Source: Rhodeus uyekii (lineage: Eukaryota; Chordata; Actinopteri; Cypriniformes; Acheilognathidae). Taken from it: DNA of 64,000 bases. The DNA is taken from positions 2,497,001 to 2,561,000 of the forward strand of contig JAWRVZ010000039.1 in assembly GCA_037043235.1 (NCBI GenBank), written 5' to 3'. The translations under genes were made by a program, and so were the position numbers. The notes under the pieces are model-generated. The model was not told the DNA's origin, ran no database searches, and worked only from the letters and a program-made list of their open reading frames with translations. Shown one piece after another: positions 40,080 through 52,436 of this stretch. How positions within the stretch are numbered: the first letter of the stretch is position 1; every line of letters starts with the position of its first letter.

Positions 40080-43000
40080 CTGTAATGAATAGGAACACAA
40101 TGGGATGGTGGACAGTTTAAATAAAGCAAGAGTGTGTTAGTTTGTACAGAAATTCTGAAAGACCTTGATTGTGAGAACAAAATACTTGCCTGAGTCAGCT
40201 GTTTTCTTTGGCTAATAGAAAGAAAGAAATTCATTTTACATCTATTGTGTGACTAACAATTATTTTGTTGACATCAGAAATAGCAAGAATATTTAGTTAT
40301 TGTCATAAAATGTAAGTGTTTTTTTGTCTGCTAATTGATATGGTAGTGAAAACAGTGTTTTCTTTTGTGTACTTGAGCTATTGTCTTTATCTCTAAAAAC
40401 TTTTAATTATTGAAAATATACTTGACACTAAAAGCCAAGCTGATATTGTATTATCTAGGCCTGTTAGTTTGACTTTACAGCTTCATCAAACAGAAACAAG
40501 AACACAACTGATGTTTGTTACGAGAATGCAGGTCGTCAGTCAAGCTAATATTTATGTCTAAAAACACATTTTGCATCATTGCTTATTTGGAAAAAGCACT
40601 GATGCCAACTGTAATTAGATTAACGTGTATAAATGCTGGACCAATCCAAGCTGCAGTCGCATTAAGGTCTAGGTCTATTAAAGTCAGATTAAAGTGTTTC
40701 TGACATTTTAAACAGGCAAATTATTTCTGTAGTGTGCAAAGAAAATTGTCTGTTTGGTCTAAAAGGTTTTGCATAGGAATTTTCTGCCATGTTTAATATC
40801 ACTCATGCTAACAGCTTATGTTTTGATGCTGTAGTGTGGTCTAAACATGCACTGGAGGAGTCACTTACCTGTTTAAGAAGACGCTTTCTTGTCTCACCCC
40901 TTGAAAATGTTTCTGGGATTTTCAAGACTTCACTGAGGACTTCAGTCTCACGAACGATCTCTGCAGAAAAACAGAGATGATGTCGCTGAATGCCACTTTG
41001 GGAAACATTTTTGCTCTCACTTTATGTCAGGGCTTTCAACACACGAGTGAACATTTGGACAAAAATGTGCAAATGGCCAGCCAATGATTGACAGCCTTTT
41101 AGCTACTCGTATGGAGCATCTTCATTGGCAGTGTATAAAATCATAGCGCAAGGGTTCAAACTGGTATAATCACACTACACTTTTAGCACTTTAGTACTCA
41201 TATTCAGCTCATTATACAATACAATATTGCAACTAATGCTTCAACACAAACCATTATCTCTAATTAATTAGAACTCTTACTGAAGGTGACCCAAATGAAG
41301 ATACAATCGCAGAGAAACTGGGAGGTTGGTAAAAGAGACAACAATGTTGGTTCATTTCTCATTGTTATTTGAGAAAGGAACGAGACCGGTGAGACAATCA
41401 CGCAAATTCTACCGAGACTTCAGGAATGCATTTTGTCTGAATGTAATCGAGCACTATTACCAGAGAAATCGGGTCGCTGGCTGGAGTTTTGGTGCCAGCA
41501 CTGCTCCATGATACTGATCATATCCTCGCACTCAAGGGGCTTGTCTTCAGGGATCTTCTCTACACCAGGCCTTTTGCCAGATGACACTTTGATTAATATT
41601 TCTGTCATAGACAGACCTGTGGCAAGGAAAATAGAACAAATAGCTTGGAGTGTTATTTTTGTACTAAACAAACTCCAAATAGAGTTTAACAATACAAACA
41701 CAACTTGTGCTTTTAGCACTTCTCATAGCAAACAGTGTGTAAAAGGCATGTGCTACGAATTCAGTACAAAATGGGCCTGAAATGAATTTTCTTCAATAAA
41801 TGGTGGGTGAAAGGTCCTTCAGAAATCTTGTTAAAAATCAAAATGAATTTTATATGAGCTGTTTTGTTTTGGTTTCATTTTATATGACATTTTATGCAAT
41901 ACTGTTATCAATGAATTTTAAAAATTAAAATATGAAAATAAAATAATTTGCCAATTTAGCTTACAAGAAGCTGCCACTCAGAAGGGCAGAAAGCCACTCA
42001 GAAATGAGTTTAAGACAACATTTTAAGTTTAATAAATGTAAAAGTAGTAGTAAATATGATAAATATATATATACATTTTCCATTAATTCAATTATTTGTC
42101 TGATTGCAAGAAAAAAATTATAGTTTTTTGGCAAAACCCAAGTCATTTTTACCTTGATATGAGCGCTGTTGAGTGAGAATATCCCACATAACAATAGAAA
42201 TGCTGCAAAGTGATAATGGTTAGATATTATTTCATAGCATATCATAACTCGCAATCAAATTATTAATTTATGCATTTAAGTTATTCTTTAAGTTATGAAC
42301 TCTCACCTGTACACATCATACTTCGTTCCGGGAGGTTCGGGATTCTGTGTAAAGATCTCTGGAGGCACGTAGTTTATGTTCCCACGAGATGTCAGGTGTT
42401 CAATAAACTCACTCTTACTCGAGAATTCCTCCCATTTAATAAGGCCAAAATCTGAAATCTGAAGTTGTATATTTTAAATTAACATATTGCATATATGCAA
42501 AAAGTAACAACAACCAAGAATACTAAAAGCTGTAACTAATTTGATCATATACAACCTTGTTTTAACTAGTTGGCAAAAACATCAGCTCTCTTTCCTCTAG
42601 AGACCATTTTTCCCAGAAATGACTTCAAATGCATTTGAAATGAAGTGAAATAGTATCTGGCTCACCTTTACATGAAGATGATCATCAAGAAGAATGTTAG
42701 CTGGTTTCAAGTTTAGATGAAGGATGGGAGGTTTCATGCTGTGCAGAAAATTCATGCCCATCGTCATTTCATGGATCATTTGGAATTTCTTGGGCCACAT
42801 TAAGAAATGACTGCTGAGAAGGTTATCCAAGGATCCCTTTCTCATATATTCCATCACTAAAGCAGGTGGATCTTTGCTTATTCCATAAATGGAGATTAAA
42901 TAATTGAACTTCATTCTTCCAATTTTGGACATCTCTATCATGTTCCTATTGGATTGTAAAATATCAAATAATTGATAATAAAATAATATATATAGTATGT

Positions 43001-43378
43001 ACAAATATTCTATATAAAGAGCATATACATTTAGATAAAAACAACATAAAATACAAATATAACAAGAAATGTAAAAAATACAGACAAATATATGTATATT
43101 TACATTTACTTTCAGTAAAAATGTCTGTTTTATGCTACTTAAATCTATTATATCTTCTTTCACTCTCGTGTGTAAATGTACCTGTAATCATCATTGGTTG
43201 TGGTCTTTAGGGCACATGTTTCCCGCCAGACTTTAAGCTTCACCTTATAGATTCGACCAAACTTGCGCTCAGCCACTTTCTCCCAGTCATTTTCAAAGTC
43301 ATCTTTTTTAAAATGAGTAAATCTCTCCAGGCTGCCATCTCTGAAAGAATCCTTTACACTGGAATTAGCTGCTGTCAT
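38824..43378 (-). CDS. ankk1: ankk1: RIP-type kinase with 12 ankyrin repeats, eight coding exons, 734 aa
   Basis: This is a cytoplasmic RIP-family kinase-ankyrin protein whose gene lies tail to tail with drd2, as in mammals. Coding exons in order are 43378-43182, 42945-42666, 42458-42307, 42202-42153, 41616-41461, 40960-40869, 40211-40190 and 40079-38824. They sum to 2205 nt with consistent phases. The kinase domain starts near residue 28 and retains K58 in CALK, a Glu at 70 and DFG at 162-164. The catalytic loop, however, reads HLNLKPAN (142-149), with Asn144 where Asp is expected. The glycine loop is also poor (ERKFGRIYK). Exon 7 is only 22 nt and its downstream intron begins with GC. The ATG at 43378 is the first in a frame that stays open upstream. 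Human ANKK1 is of similar length (765 aa). Confidence 0.95.
40190..40211 (-). CDS. ankk1: ankk1 22-nt microexon with GC donor
   Basis: The exon encodes PKKTADS and begins after ATTAG. Its donor reads CAG|GCAAGT, the usual context of rare GC-AG introns. Without it, the 92-nt exon before and the 1256-nt exon after would be out of frame (phase 0 against phase 1), so it is needed for the reading frame. The following intron is 110 bp. Confidence 0.8.
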
Positions 43379-43750
43379 TCTGTTTTCCAGGCTCACGAAA
43401 GGAAAACTCTCCCCTTCAACATTTCTTCTTGGCACACAGAAACCAGGTCAAGGAAATGCATTTAAAATAAAAAGGTCTGCTGGTTTTGGTGGGAGGAGTC
43501 AGAGCACTGATTATTAGAATAGAAATGCAACATAGCCAGTTTTGAGTTACACAGGTGAGGTTGAGAGATTTATGTGGGACACCTGAGAACTGGATATACC
43601 AGCTTCATGTTTTTACATAACAACAGGGATTGCCTCATAAGTGTGCACATAAGTGTGCACGTTTGTAGTTTGTAGATAGGGAAGCAGTTGTATTTTATTT
43701 CATGTAATTCAGTGACATGTCCATAAATATTTAACTGAATATTTTTATGA

Positions 43751-44432
43751 TTAAAGGGGAACTATTATGCAAAATTCATGAACATGAATGTTTATGAATT
43801 TGTAATCTCCACAAATCATAAGCAGTGTCTCAGAACAAGCCGTTTGCCGTTTCTATGCAATGTGATGTCACATTAAACAGGTCCCGCCCACAACTGCTGA
43901 CGAACTCTGCTCCATTAGCATGATCCCACCATGTTTATCTCCTTGCCAGAACCTATAAAAGCAGCACTCAAGTTCAAGTTAGAAATGTATTCTAATTAAA
44001 GCTAAAGTTATTCTGACAAGAGGAGTGAGTGATTTTCAGTTTTTCTTTTGTTGTTGTTTTCATATTGACAGCATATGTAGTAGTGAGTGCCATACATTAC
44101 GCTGCTTTCACTGCAATGCGCAGATCCATAATACACACATGCAATTTTTTTCCACGCTGTTTACATTCAGATATAACCGACTGTGTTTAGGTGAACTTTG
44201 TGTGTTTTTGACATAACCTTGTGTGTATTTGACCGTTTAAGCGCAATAACAGCAGCAGCTCATTTGCATTTAAAGAAAACAGAATTTTTCAATCTACTCA
44301 AAAATGAGCATTTACAACATGGTATATTAAATCATCTGTGGGGAACTTAGAGCTGAAACTTCAGACACATTCTGGGGACACCTGAGATTTATATTACATC
44401 TTGTAAAAAGGGGCACAATAGGTCCCCTTTAA
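43751..44432. mobile_element. TTAA-flanked non-autonomous DNA transposon (about 680 bp)
   Basis: The left end TTAAAGGGGAACTATTATGC and the reverse complement of the right end TTAAAGGGGACCTATTGTGC agree at 18 of 20 positions. The interior has no transposase frame. TTAA at both borders fits a Kolobok or piggyBac-type target. The start AGGGG argues for the former, which is inference. A partial relative lies at 28304. Confidence 0.75.
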
Positions 44433-46083
44433 TTATCTTACAGCTCAAAACCTTTTATCAACTCAACACAATTTATAAAGTCTATGTCAGATTTTCATAA
44501 TAATTGCTATTGTTCTCAGGATGTGTTTCCATTGTTCATTAATGTCTTGGCACATTCATAAAAACCTGTGCAGTGAGTGTTATTCTAGGTCAAAGTTTGA
44601 TGCAAATTAACCTGTAATGCTAGGCTTTTGAAAATTAAGTAATGATACTAATAACAGTAATTAAAAATCAAGCAGCAGGCAGCACTTTTGAACCGAGGTG
44701 ATGGTATCATGCCTCTTCAGCATTCTTAAAGGGCTTTGAAGGAGAAACTTGGCATGCAGTTGGTGCGATTCAGGCTTCGTCCATCACCTTAAGAGACACT
44801 TCATCCTTTAAGAGGTGCACAAAGCCAGCCACCATGTTTCAACATGAATACAGTAACTGTTGGTTTTCTGCTTGGGTACATAATGATGCAAGGAGCAGAT
44901 TCACAGTCAAGATGTGCCGTAAAGTTCTACTTTGTAATGATGCTATGAAGGTGTCTGTAATTTTCATTGTGCAGTGCAAAAAGCAATTGAAACTGTTGTA
45001 AATGGCCTTTTACCACTTAAGCTAATGCAATCAATCAGCTAATTACCTTAATTATTGAAGGAGTAATTACGCAACAAGCAACCAAAGTGTTTCTAACGGC
45101 CTATTTCTGCACTTTCAAAGATTTAATTTTGAAGCTTGCTTCTTTCCAGTTCTGTGACATAATCGCTTAGTTTCCCGTAGGGTCCATTTTGATTGTACTT
45201 TCAATTACAAGAAGACATTATGTTTATTATTAAGTGATCTTCAAGACAAAAAAATCTGCTTTGCCTCTAAGTTGTCTCAGCCTGGCAGTGGGATTTACAT
45301 AGAGATACATCTCAAGGCGAAGTCTGCTTGTTACTACTTAATTGCTTATTTTTTCATCCAACAATGGGGAAAACACATCATGTGAAATCTAATACGCAGC
45401 CGAACAACATCTAACTTTTGTGAGCGCTGGGGTATTGATACATAAAGAGAAGCATTCATGTATATCTTTAACTTCAGCACATTCTGGTAAATGTCAAAAC
45501 AGCTCAGAAGGTAGTCAGTGGTAGGATGAACAGCCCAACAGTGAGTTAGAAGGATAGTTTTCATAAACATTCTTCAAAACATGTTTTGTGTCAAGATTCT
45601 CTCACACTGGCAGAATTTTCTAGGCAAAAAGATCCATTGTCTATTGTCAGTAGTGTAGCAATGTAACTCACATTGAAGTATCTTTCAAACCACTCATCTG
45701 GACAATCTGCAATGAAATTTGTGTGAGGAAATCTTTTGCCCTCAAAGGAAGTTCCAATCACACGGATTCCTACTGAAATGACTGGATTTCTAAAATCGAA
45801 AACATTTGCCGAACAAAGGTAAATGTGACTAAGTTATGTGTATTATACTTTATTGTGTTACAATATTTACTCATTTACTCAGTATAAGTATTCACTATAA
45901 AATGGTTCATTGGCTTGTAATTTTATCATCTCTATTGTAATACTCTTCTAAAGCTTGGCACTATGATGCAGAATAAATGAGTATTCAGAAGCCCTGTGTG
46001 TTACTTTTACCAATGTTAACAGTTTCATTAGTTTCCAGTGCAGCAACTAAACAGATTTTAGTCCGTTTGGCTGCATTGTAGTG
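44433..46083. other. Intergenic between ankk1 and the ZP-domain gene
   Basis: No gene was recognised. TTTATT at 45849-45854 reads AATAAA on the minus strand, 230 bp past the stop of the ZP gene, and is a plausible polyadenylation signal for it. A small exon-like piece is visible on the minus strand at 45672-45706. Confidence 0.45.
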
Positions 46084-49000
46084 TTAGCATTCACACAATC
46101 CCCTCGAACAGCAGTAGGCAGACCTTTGTAGACAACGTCTGTTTCCAATCCAGACAAGCAACAGAGCCAAAGATGCCAGCAAACAGCCGGCCACAGAGCT
46201 GATAATCACCACCATGGCTTCATTGTCATCTGTACGGCATTAACAAACCAAATCAGACTGACATTTCGGCTGAAATATCTTTCCATTAGCTTGTTTTCAT
46301 TACCCCAGCAGAACAACTTGGTAATAAGTTACCTGCTGTTTCAGAGGCTGATGAATTGTCTGCTCCTTTCAAAACAGGGCCAAAAGAAATACGGTTTCCC
46401 GTCCTGCTGAAGATGGCCCTCGATTCCTCCCCGAGACGTGCATTTCGCCGCTGCACACACTGCTGAGATGAGAAATGGATAACCAATAATGTCATCATTC
46501 TGAAATCAAGCCGTTATACAGAGGAGAAATATGTTCCCTGAACTTCTGCATGCTTTAAACTTGTTTACAGACTCTGCAAGTTATTCCGTTAGCATACGAA
46601 CTGCCGACCACTTCACTTTCTGTCTTGCAGTGACAAAGTAACAAGCCGTGGAAGATCATTTATTTAGGAACTGCAGACACTGTCATCAAAAGAGGGAGAG
46701 TGATGAAAAGTAGAACATTTTTCAGGGGAAATATTGAGACCTCTTCAACAGTGATAAATGATCCCCAAATTTTCATCTGTGAGGCCGGGTTTGAGACTCA
46801 CCCTCTCGCACTCAGAATGGTTCTTCAAGCACACACTCAGTTCACAGTGCAGGTAAGCAGTGGAGTAATTGATCATCTGGAAGAGACTGATGGTGAAGCT
46901 AGCCCTCTTTGACAGGACGCTAGGAAGGAGTCTAATGCCATGAGGTTCTGTAGGGAGCCTGAGGGAGGACAAATCAAAGAGACGCATTAGCTCTGATAGC
47001 ATACGCACTCCTAATATAATGAACTTGACGAGTCATGCAAACAGAGGTGAAATGTCTTGAACTGAAAAGTATGACAATTCAATCTTGTGGATGGAGTGCT
47101 GTGTGCAAATCTTTTATATTTCTATATTCTGATATTCATCTTATTGATGTTATTGTGAACAATTTCATTCAAAAATGAGAAATGACAGACTTCTCTCTCG
47201 TGATGTATGCCGGACTTCTCCAATTATTTGGCCCTCATAAACCTTGCCGCTTTCTGTTCTCCCTCCATCTAATCAACATCCGATGAATAGAACCAAGTTC
47301 CAATCACTATTTCACAACAATTATCATTTCTTTCTCCGTACTGAGGAAACACTCGCTCCCATATCTCACCTGATCGAGAGCCAATTTTGTTAAACAAAAT
47401 CTCAGTACTGTACATCAAAACTCCAAAATATTGAGTTTCGAAAGAATTGACCTCATAGATCGATGTTTTGATAAAAAACATATTTTTTCTACTGAAAGCA
47501 CACACTGTGCTGTCTCTGGCATTAGTGGCAGAATGTTATTGACAAAACACAGCCGAGACACTCACAGAAAGTGAATACTTCACAGACCAGCAGAGAAACG
47601 TACATCAGCAGTTTACTGTACTGCTCTATCCACACAACTTTCAGCTCGGTATAGGCACATTCTTTGCCCAGGATATTTATAGCTTTCTCAGCCAATCATT
47701 ATACCGCTGTTCCCCTGTGATAAGGTGACCAGTTAAAACGTAGCTGAGTCATATAAACAGGAACTAATGCTGATGTATTAAAGTTTCACATAGAAACGAA
47801 GAAGATGGGATCCGTATAATCCAGCCATGCTCGGACCATGTAGCTGATTTGGTACCATAATGTAAAATGTGGCCTGCTTCAAGGGCACCATGTGATTTGA
47901 GTTAATCTAAAATAACCTGAGAGGAAGACATTACCTGGAAAAAATGCAGCAGGTGGTGTTAAATTCATCAAGTCTGCCAGTGGGCGAGAGGCAGCAGGAT
48001 TTTATCTCTAGGTTGACCTGGCTGTTATTTGTTTTGAGGCTGATGACGACACGCAGGTTTCCTAGGGCAGGGATGAGATCTCCAGGCATGATATCCCTCT
48101 CCAAGTTCAGACTCATCTCTGCTGTGTAGTTGCCAGTGCCGCAGATATCATCAGAGATTTGCGCCAGACTGGAAGAAGACAATCAGACGGTCAAAATCCA
48201 ATTGAGTGCAGTGAGAATTAATCATGTTGAGAACAGTTTATCACAATGCTGGCATCTCTATAGATTGCATCTTGTGGAGTTAAAGTTTATTCGGTATAAT
48301 ACTATCCACAACAACAGCAGCCATAATTCATTGGACAATTAAAATAAACAATACATTTAAAAACAGAGCTATTTTCTAAATAAACAAACAAACAAAAACA
48401 TGTAAAAAAAAAATTCTATCTAACTATCGATCCATCCATCCATCCATCCATCTGCTTATAGATCTATCTCAGCACAAAATTGTTTCTCTTCCACATTAAA
48501 AATTATTGTGGAGTCATTACCCACTGAGAGAATCGGATGATATAAGCGTCCTCTTCCTGTTTATTACTGGCCGGTCTGTCCCAAACTCATCAGATCTCCC
48601 TGAGTCACTTTCAACAAATGGAGTGGAGACATGTGAAATATCATCACTCCCTCCCTTGGAAGGTAATGAACCATTGGGGAGCAATTGTTTCTCTGTACTT
48701 GAGAAACTCAAATCTGTGTGGACAAGAGCAGAGAACTTTTCCCCGGTAACAGCAGACAGCGCAGTCTGTCCAATGTGTTTTTGTACATCATTTGTTGTGC
48801 GTAAACTGGACATTTCATCATATGGAAAGTTTGATTGCGTCATTTGTGAATGCTGATTTACTGTTGAGAAAAAAACAGTCTGGTTTTCAGTTGAGGTCAA
48901 ATGCTCTTTATGCAACTCATTATGCTTTTGAAAAAGAAACAATGGAAAAGTTGTTCCATTGGATGATTTGAGGGTTGACGTGTTCAGGGCCCCTTCTGGA

Positions 49001-52000
49001 CGTGCTGCAGCTGTTGTGTGCCTACTGATGCCAGAAATTTGTCTGGATGTCATGTTCTGAGGATGCTCCTTAACATCTGATAATTTTACAAACATGTGAT
49101 GTGATAAAAGTGAATTCTTACGGTTGTCTTGTCCACTTTTTTGCATAAGTATTGGGCCAGTAGACACGGAAGGAGAAGCAGAGAGGGTCAAATGTCCTTT
49201 AAACTCAGTATTCAAGTGAGCAATGGGGGAAACAGATGTGTGAATTGGGTGTAAAGCAATCTTGTGCAGAATTGGCGTCAACGAGGTTTGATTCATGCCT
49301 ACAACTGAATGACTGTTCTGATCATGGTGTTTCAGAGTTGTTGGTTTAACCACGTCATCTCTCTTTTTTAAGTATGACTCAATCTGAAGTACAGATTGTG
49401 TTTGTGGTGTTTCTGTGAGAAATAACTCTCCAGGGTGAGCTTCAATGAGCCGCTGGACTGATGGGACACTGCTAACTGCGTAGCTGCCGAAAAACAGCAT
49501 CACAGTCCCTCTTGGGTTTTTAAGATCTTCTTGTTTGTAGTCTAACGGCAAACCAATCTTTCCAGTTGTCAACGAGCGATTTATAAAGGCGTGCTCAATA
49601 TTGCTTTTCTTAGAGATGGAAAAAAGTTTTGAGAGAACTTTGTCGTTTATTGTCACAGTATTTGACTTACCAAAAGGTAATGGGGGCAGAAAGGACTTCT
49701 TTTGCGGAACTGCATAAGCAAAAAGCGAGATGTTGGTAAAAGACTCTGAAGGTTTCAAAAACATAGTTGTTGTGATGAAGGTCTTTGTTGTGGATATGTT
49801 GCTGTTAGTAAAATGTGATGCGTTCATATTGATTGTGGTTTGGTTTACTGCTTTGTGTCCTGTTAATCTGCTTGAGTTCATGTTTGGCCTCTTGGATGTG
49901 ATGTAGGGGACTTTTTGTGATACACTGTACTGTTGGTTTTGGTTAATAGAGCCAAATTTAGTTGCGTTATCTATATTTGTGAATCTCTTCCCAATTGCAG
50001 TTGTTAATGAAGGTGGAATCGATTCATGGGCTTGAACTGGTACAAAAGGCTTTAATATCTCTGAGGGGAAATGGTTTAGAGGCTGGTGAGGCTGATGATC
50101 GTTCACTTTGAAGACATGAAACACATTCAAATGCTTTGTCAAAGGTGAAAGAGGCACTTCTGTAGATAATTCATCAAACTGACTGAGGTGTTTTGAAGTG
50201 TCTACTCGAGGTAAAAGGGTTCGGAGTGCGGCAAGTGAACTTTGAGTCTGTTTCATGAGCATTCGCTTATTTACTGTAGTTGCTTCCTCAGCTTTGGTAA
50301 ATGAAGCAGTACTAAAGGCTATCAATTCCCTCAGCCGAACTGGAAAATTATCCATTCTGTTCCGTTTCTCTGTCACAGAGATATTCAATGTTCTGGCTTC
50401 TTTGGTACAAAGATCTGACGTTTTGAGTAGAGAAGACTTTTGAGCTACCAAAGAAATGTCACTTTTATTCAGGATATGAACGAAACTCTTTGGTGATGTT
50501 TGGAGCGTTGGTTTAATTTGACGCTCTTTACCTGATTTGGTGTAAAAAATCGATTTGCTTTCTAGTCCGTCCCACTCTGAGACAATTCTATGCACAGAGT
50601 CAGATATCAACTGCGAGGCCACAAATTGTTTTGTCACTTGCAATTCGCCAGCAGCTGTTACCATGTTTGAAAAATAATTCAGTGTGGTTGCGTCTGGAAT
50701 CTTTTTAGGGGTCAGCTTTGAAGCAGAGAATAAAAACATTGAGTCTGGGTGCTTTAGTGACACCCCGAAGGGTTTTAGTCCATTTGAACTGGGACTTTTG
50801 CTGCTTTCTGTCATTTTATTAACTATTCCTTGACTGGTTGATTTCACTTGTAATGGAGTATTAAGGGTCAGTGAATTTGGTGAAAGCAGATTCTTCTGTT
50901 CTTTTGGCCCATGGTCAGATACATTTTTTGGATTTAGACCAAGCTCAGTGGTCAAAAACCCTAAACTCTGCAAAACCGTAAAATGCATAATGGTGGAACG
51001 ATTCTTATTCAAAGAAGCCTCTTCAGTACGGTTCAGAGGGTTATCAGCTCTATACGACTCCAGAGTCCAATTTTCATTCTTGTTTTCCCCCTGTGTTTCC
51101 ACACTCTCGTTTAACTCCCCAAGGTTATCAATTACTGCTGGATCAGAAGCTGATACCATGGGAATGTCATTTGCGGGCAACGGAGTAATAGACTCCAAGA
51201 CTCTTTGATTCTTGCTTTCCAGTGAAGCGTGAAAAAAAGCTGAGATCTTTTCCCTGCCTCTGGACAGATGAGCAGCAGGCATCAGGGTGTCATTCATCAT
51301 TGACTCAAACTCCACCTCAGCCGAGGGATGGAGCCTTCCCTCATCATTGGAGATCAATGAGAGGTCTCCTTCAGACTGAGATGGCTTCGCTGCAGTGCTG
51401 TCCATGGAATGTGAACCTGTAGCATAAGCTAAGACAATGCTTGGCCCATTTGAGGTAATTGCATCTTTATAAGTGGTTGTGGTTGCATTTACTGTACTTG
51501 AGTGCCTCCTCTCATGTGGTGTATGGAACAAATCTGTCCCTGGAGAACTGATCAGACGAGCAGGGCTTTCAGTGGAAACTTTTCCACTATTGTCACTGGA
51601 GTTGTTTTGCTCTTCTAATGGCTTGGTTATTATGAAGGTTGTGCTCTTGGTTTGCAGGGATTGAAAGCCTCGCAGGCTCTCCTCCTTAGCACTCACTGAA
51701 AAAAGCAGAGTTGCAATTTTGCTTGTGAGATGACTCATAAAATAGACATAAATACCTACAGTATAAACAGTTTGAGAGGCATTAAATTTTTTATGGCTGA
51801 ATACACACACACAAAACAAAAATATATACAATACAATTATGGCATGCATAAAGAGTCTAATGAATAATTCAGTGCTCTTTATGAGACCGAAAAGTTTTTT
51901 ATGATTGGGAAATTAAGTGATCCCCGAAGAGAATAGAACTGAACACATAATAATCTTGTATTTAAACAATAGTTTTCTTATAGCGCAACAAAATGTTACA

Positions 52001-52344
52001 ATTTCTTAAATTTTACATTTTTATAATTTAATAAAATTAAATTGATACCTAATTGGTGGGTGTAATGTGTAAGCCTTAAAATTGTAATTATCTGTTATAA
52101 ATCACATAAAAAGTCAACTGAATAAATTAAGAAATTATAATTTATACAATTTATAATTGTTTTAAAAATAACTGACTTTTTTATAACAATTTTTAAAAAT
52201 TTCTTAACTATTATTTTTGTTCAAATTTAAAGTAATTAAATAAATGTAACACACACACACACACATACAGTATATATATATATATATTATATTATATACT
52301 ATATATGATTACATGTACATTAAATTATTACATATTTAGTTATA

Positions 52345-52436
<92 letters not shown>

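Noticed and set aside
46084..46120. Further splice donor (AAAG|GTCTGC) extending the ZP-domain protein beyond its TM exon
   Set aside because: The donor is weak, the next exon-like piece gives an immediate stop in that phase, and reading through gives a natural stop after 20 cytoplasmic residues.
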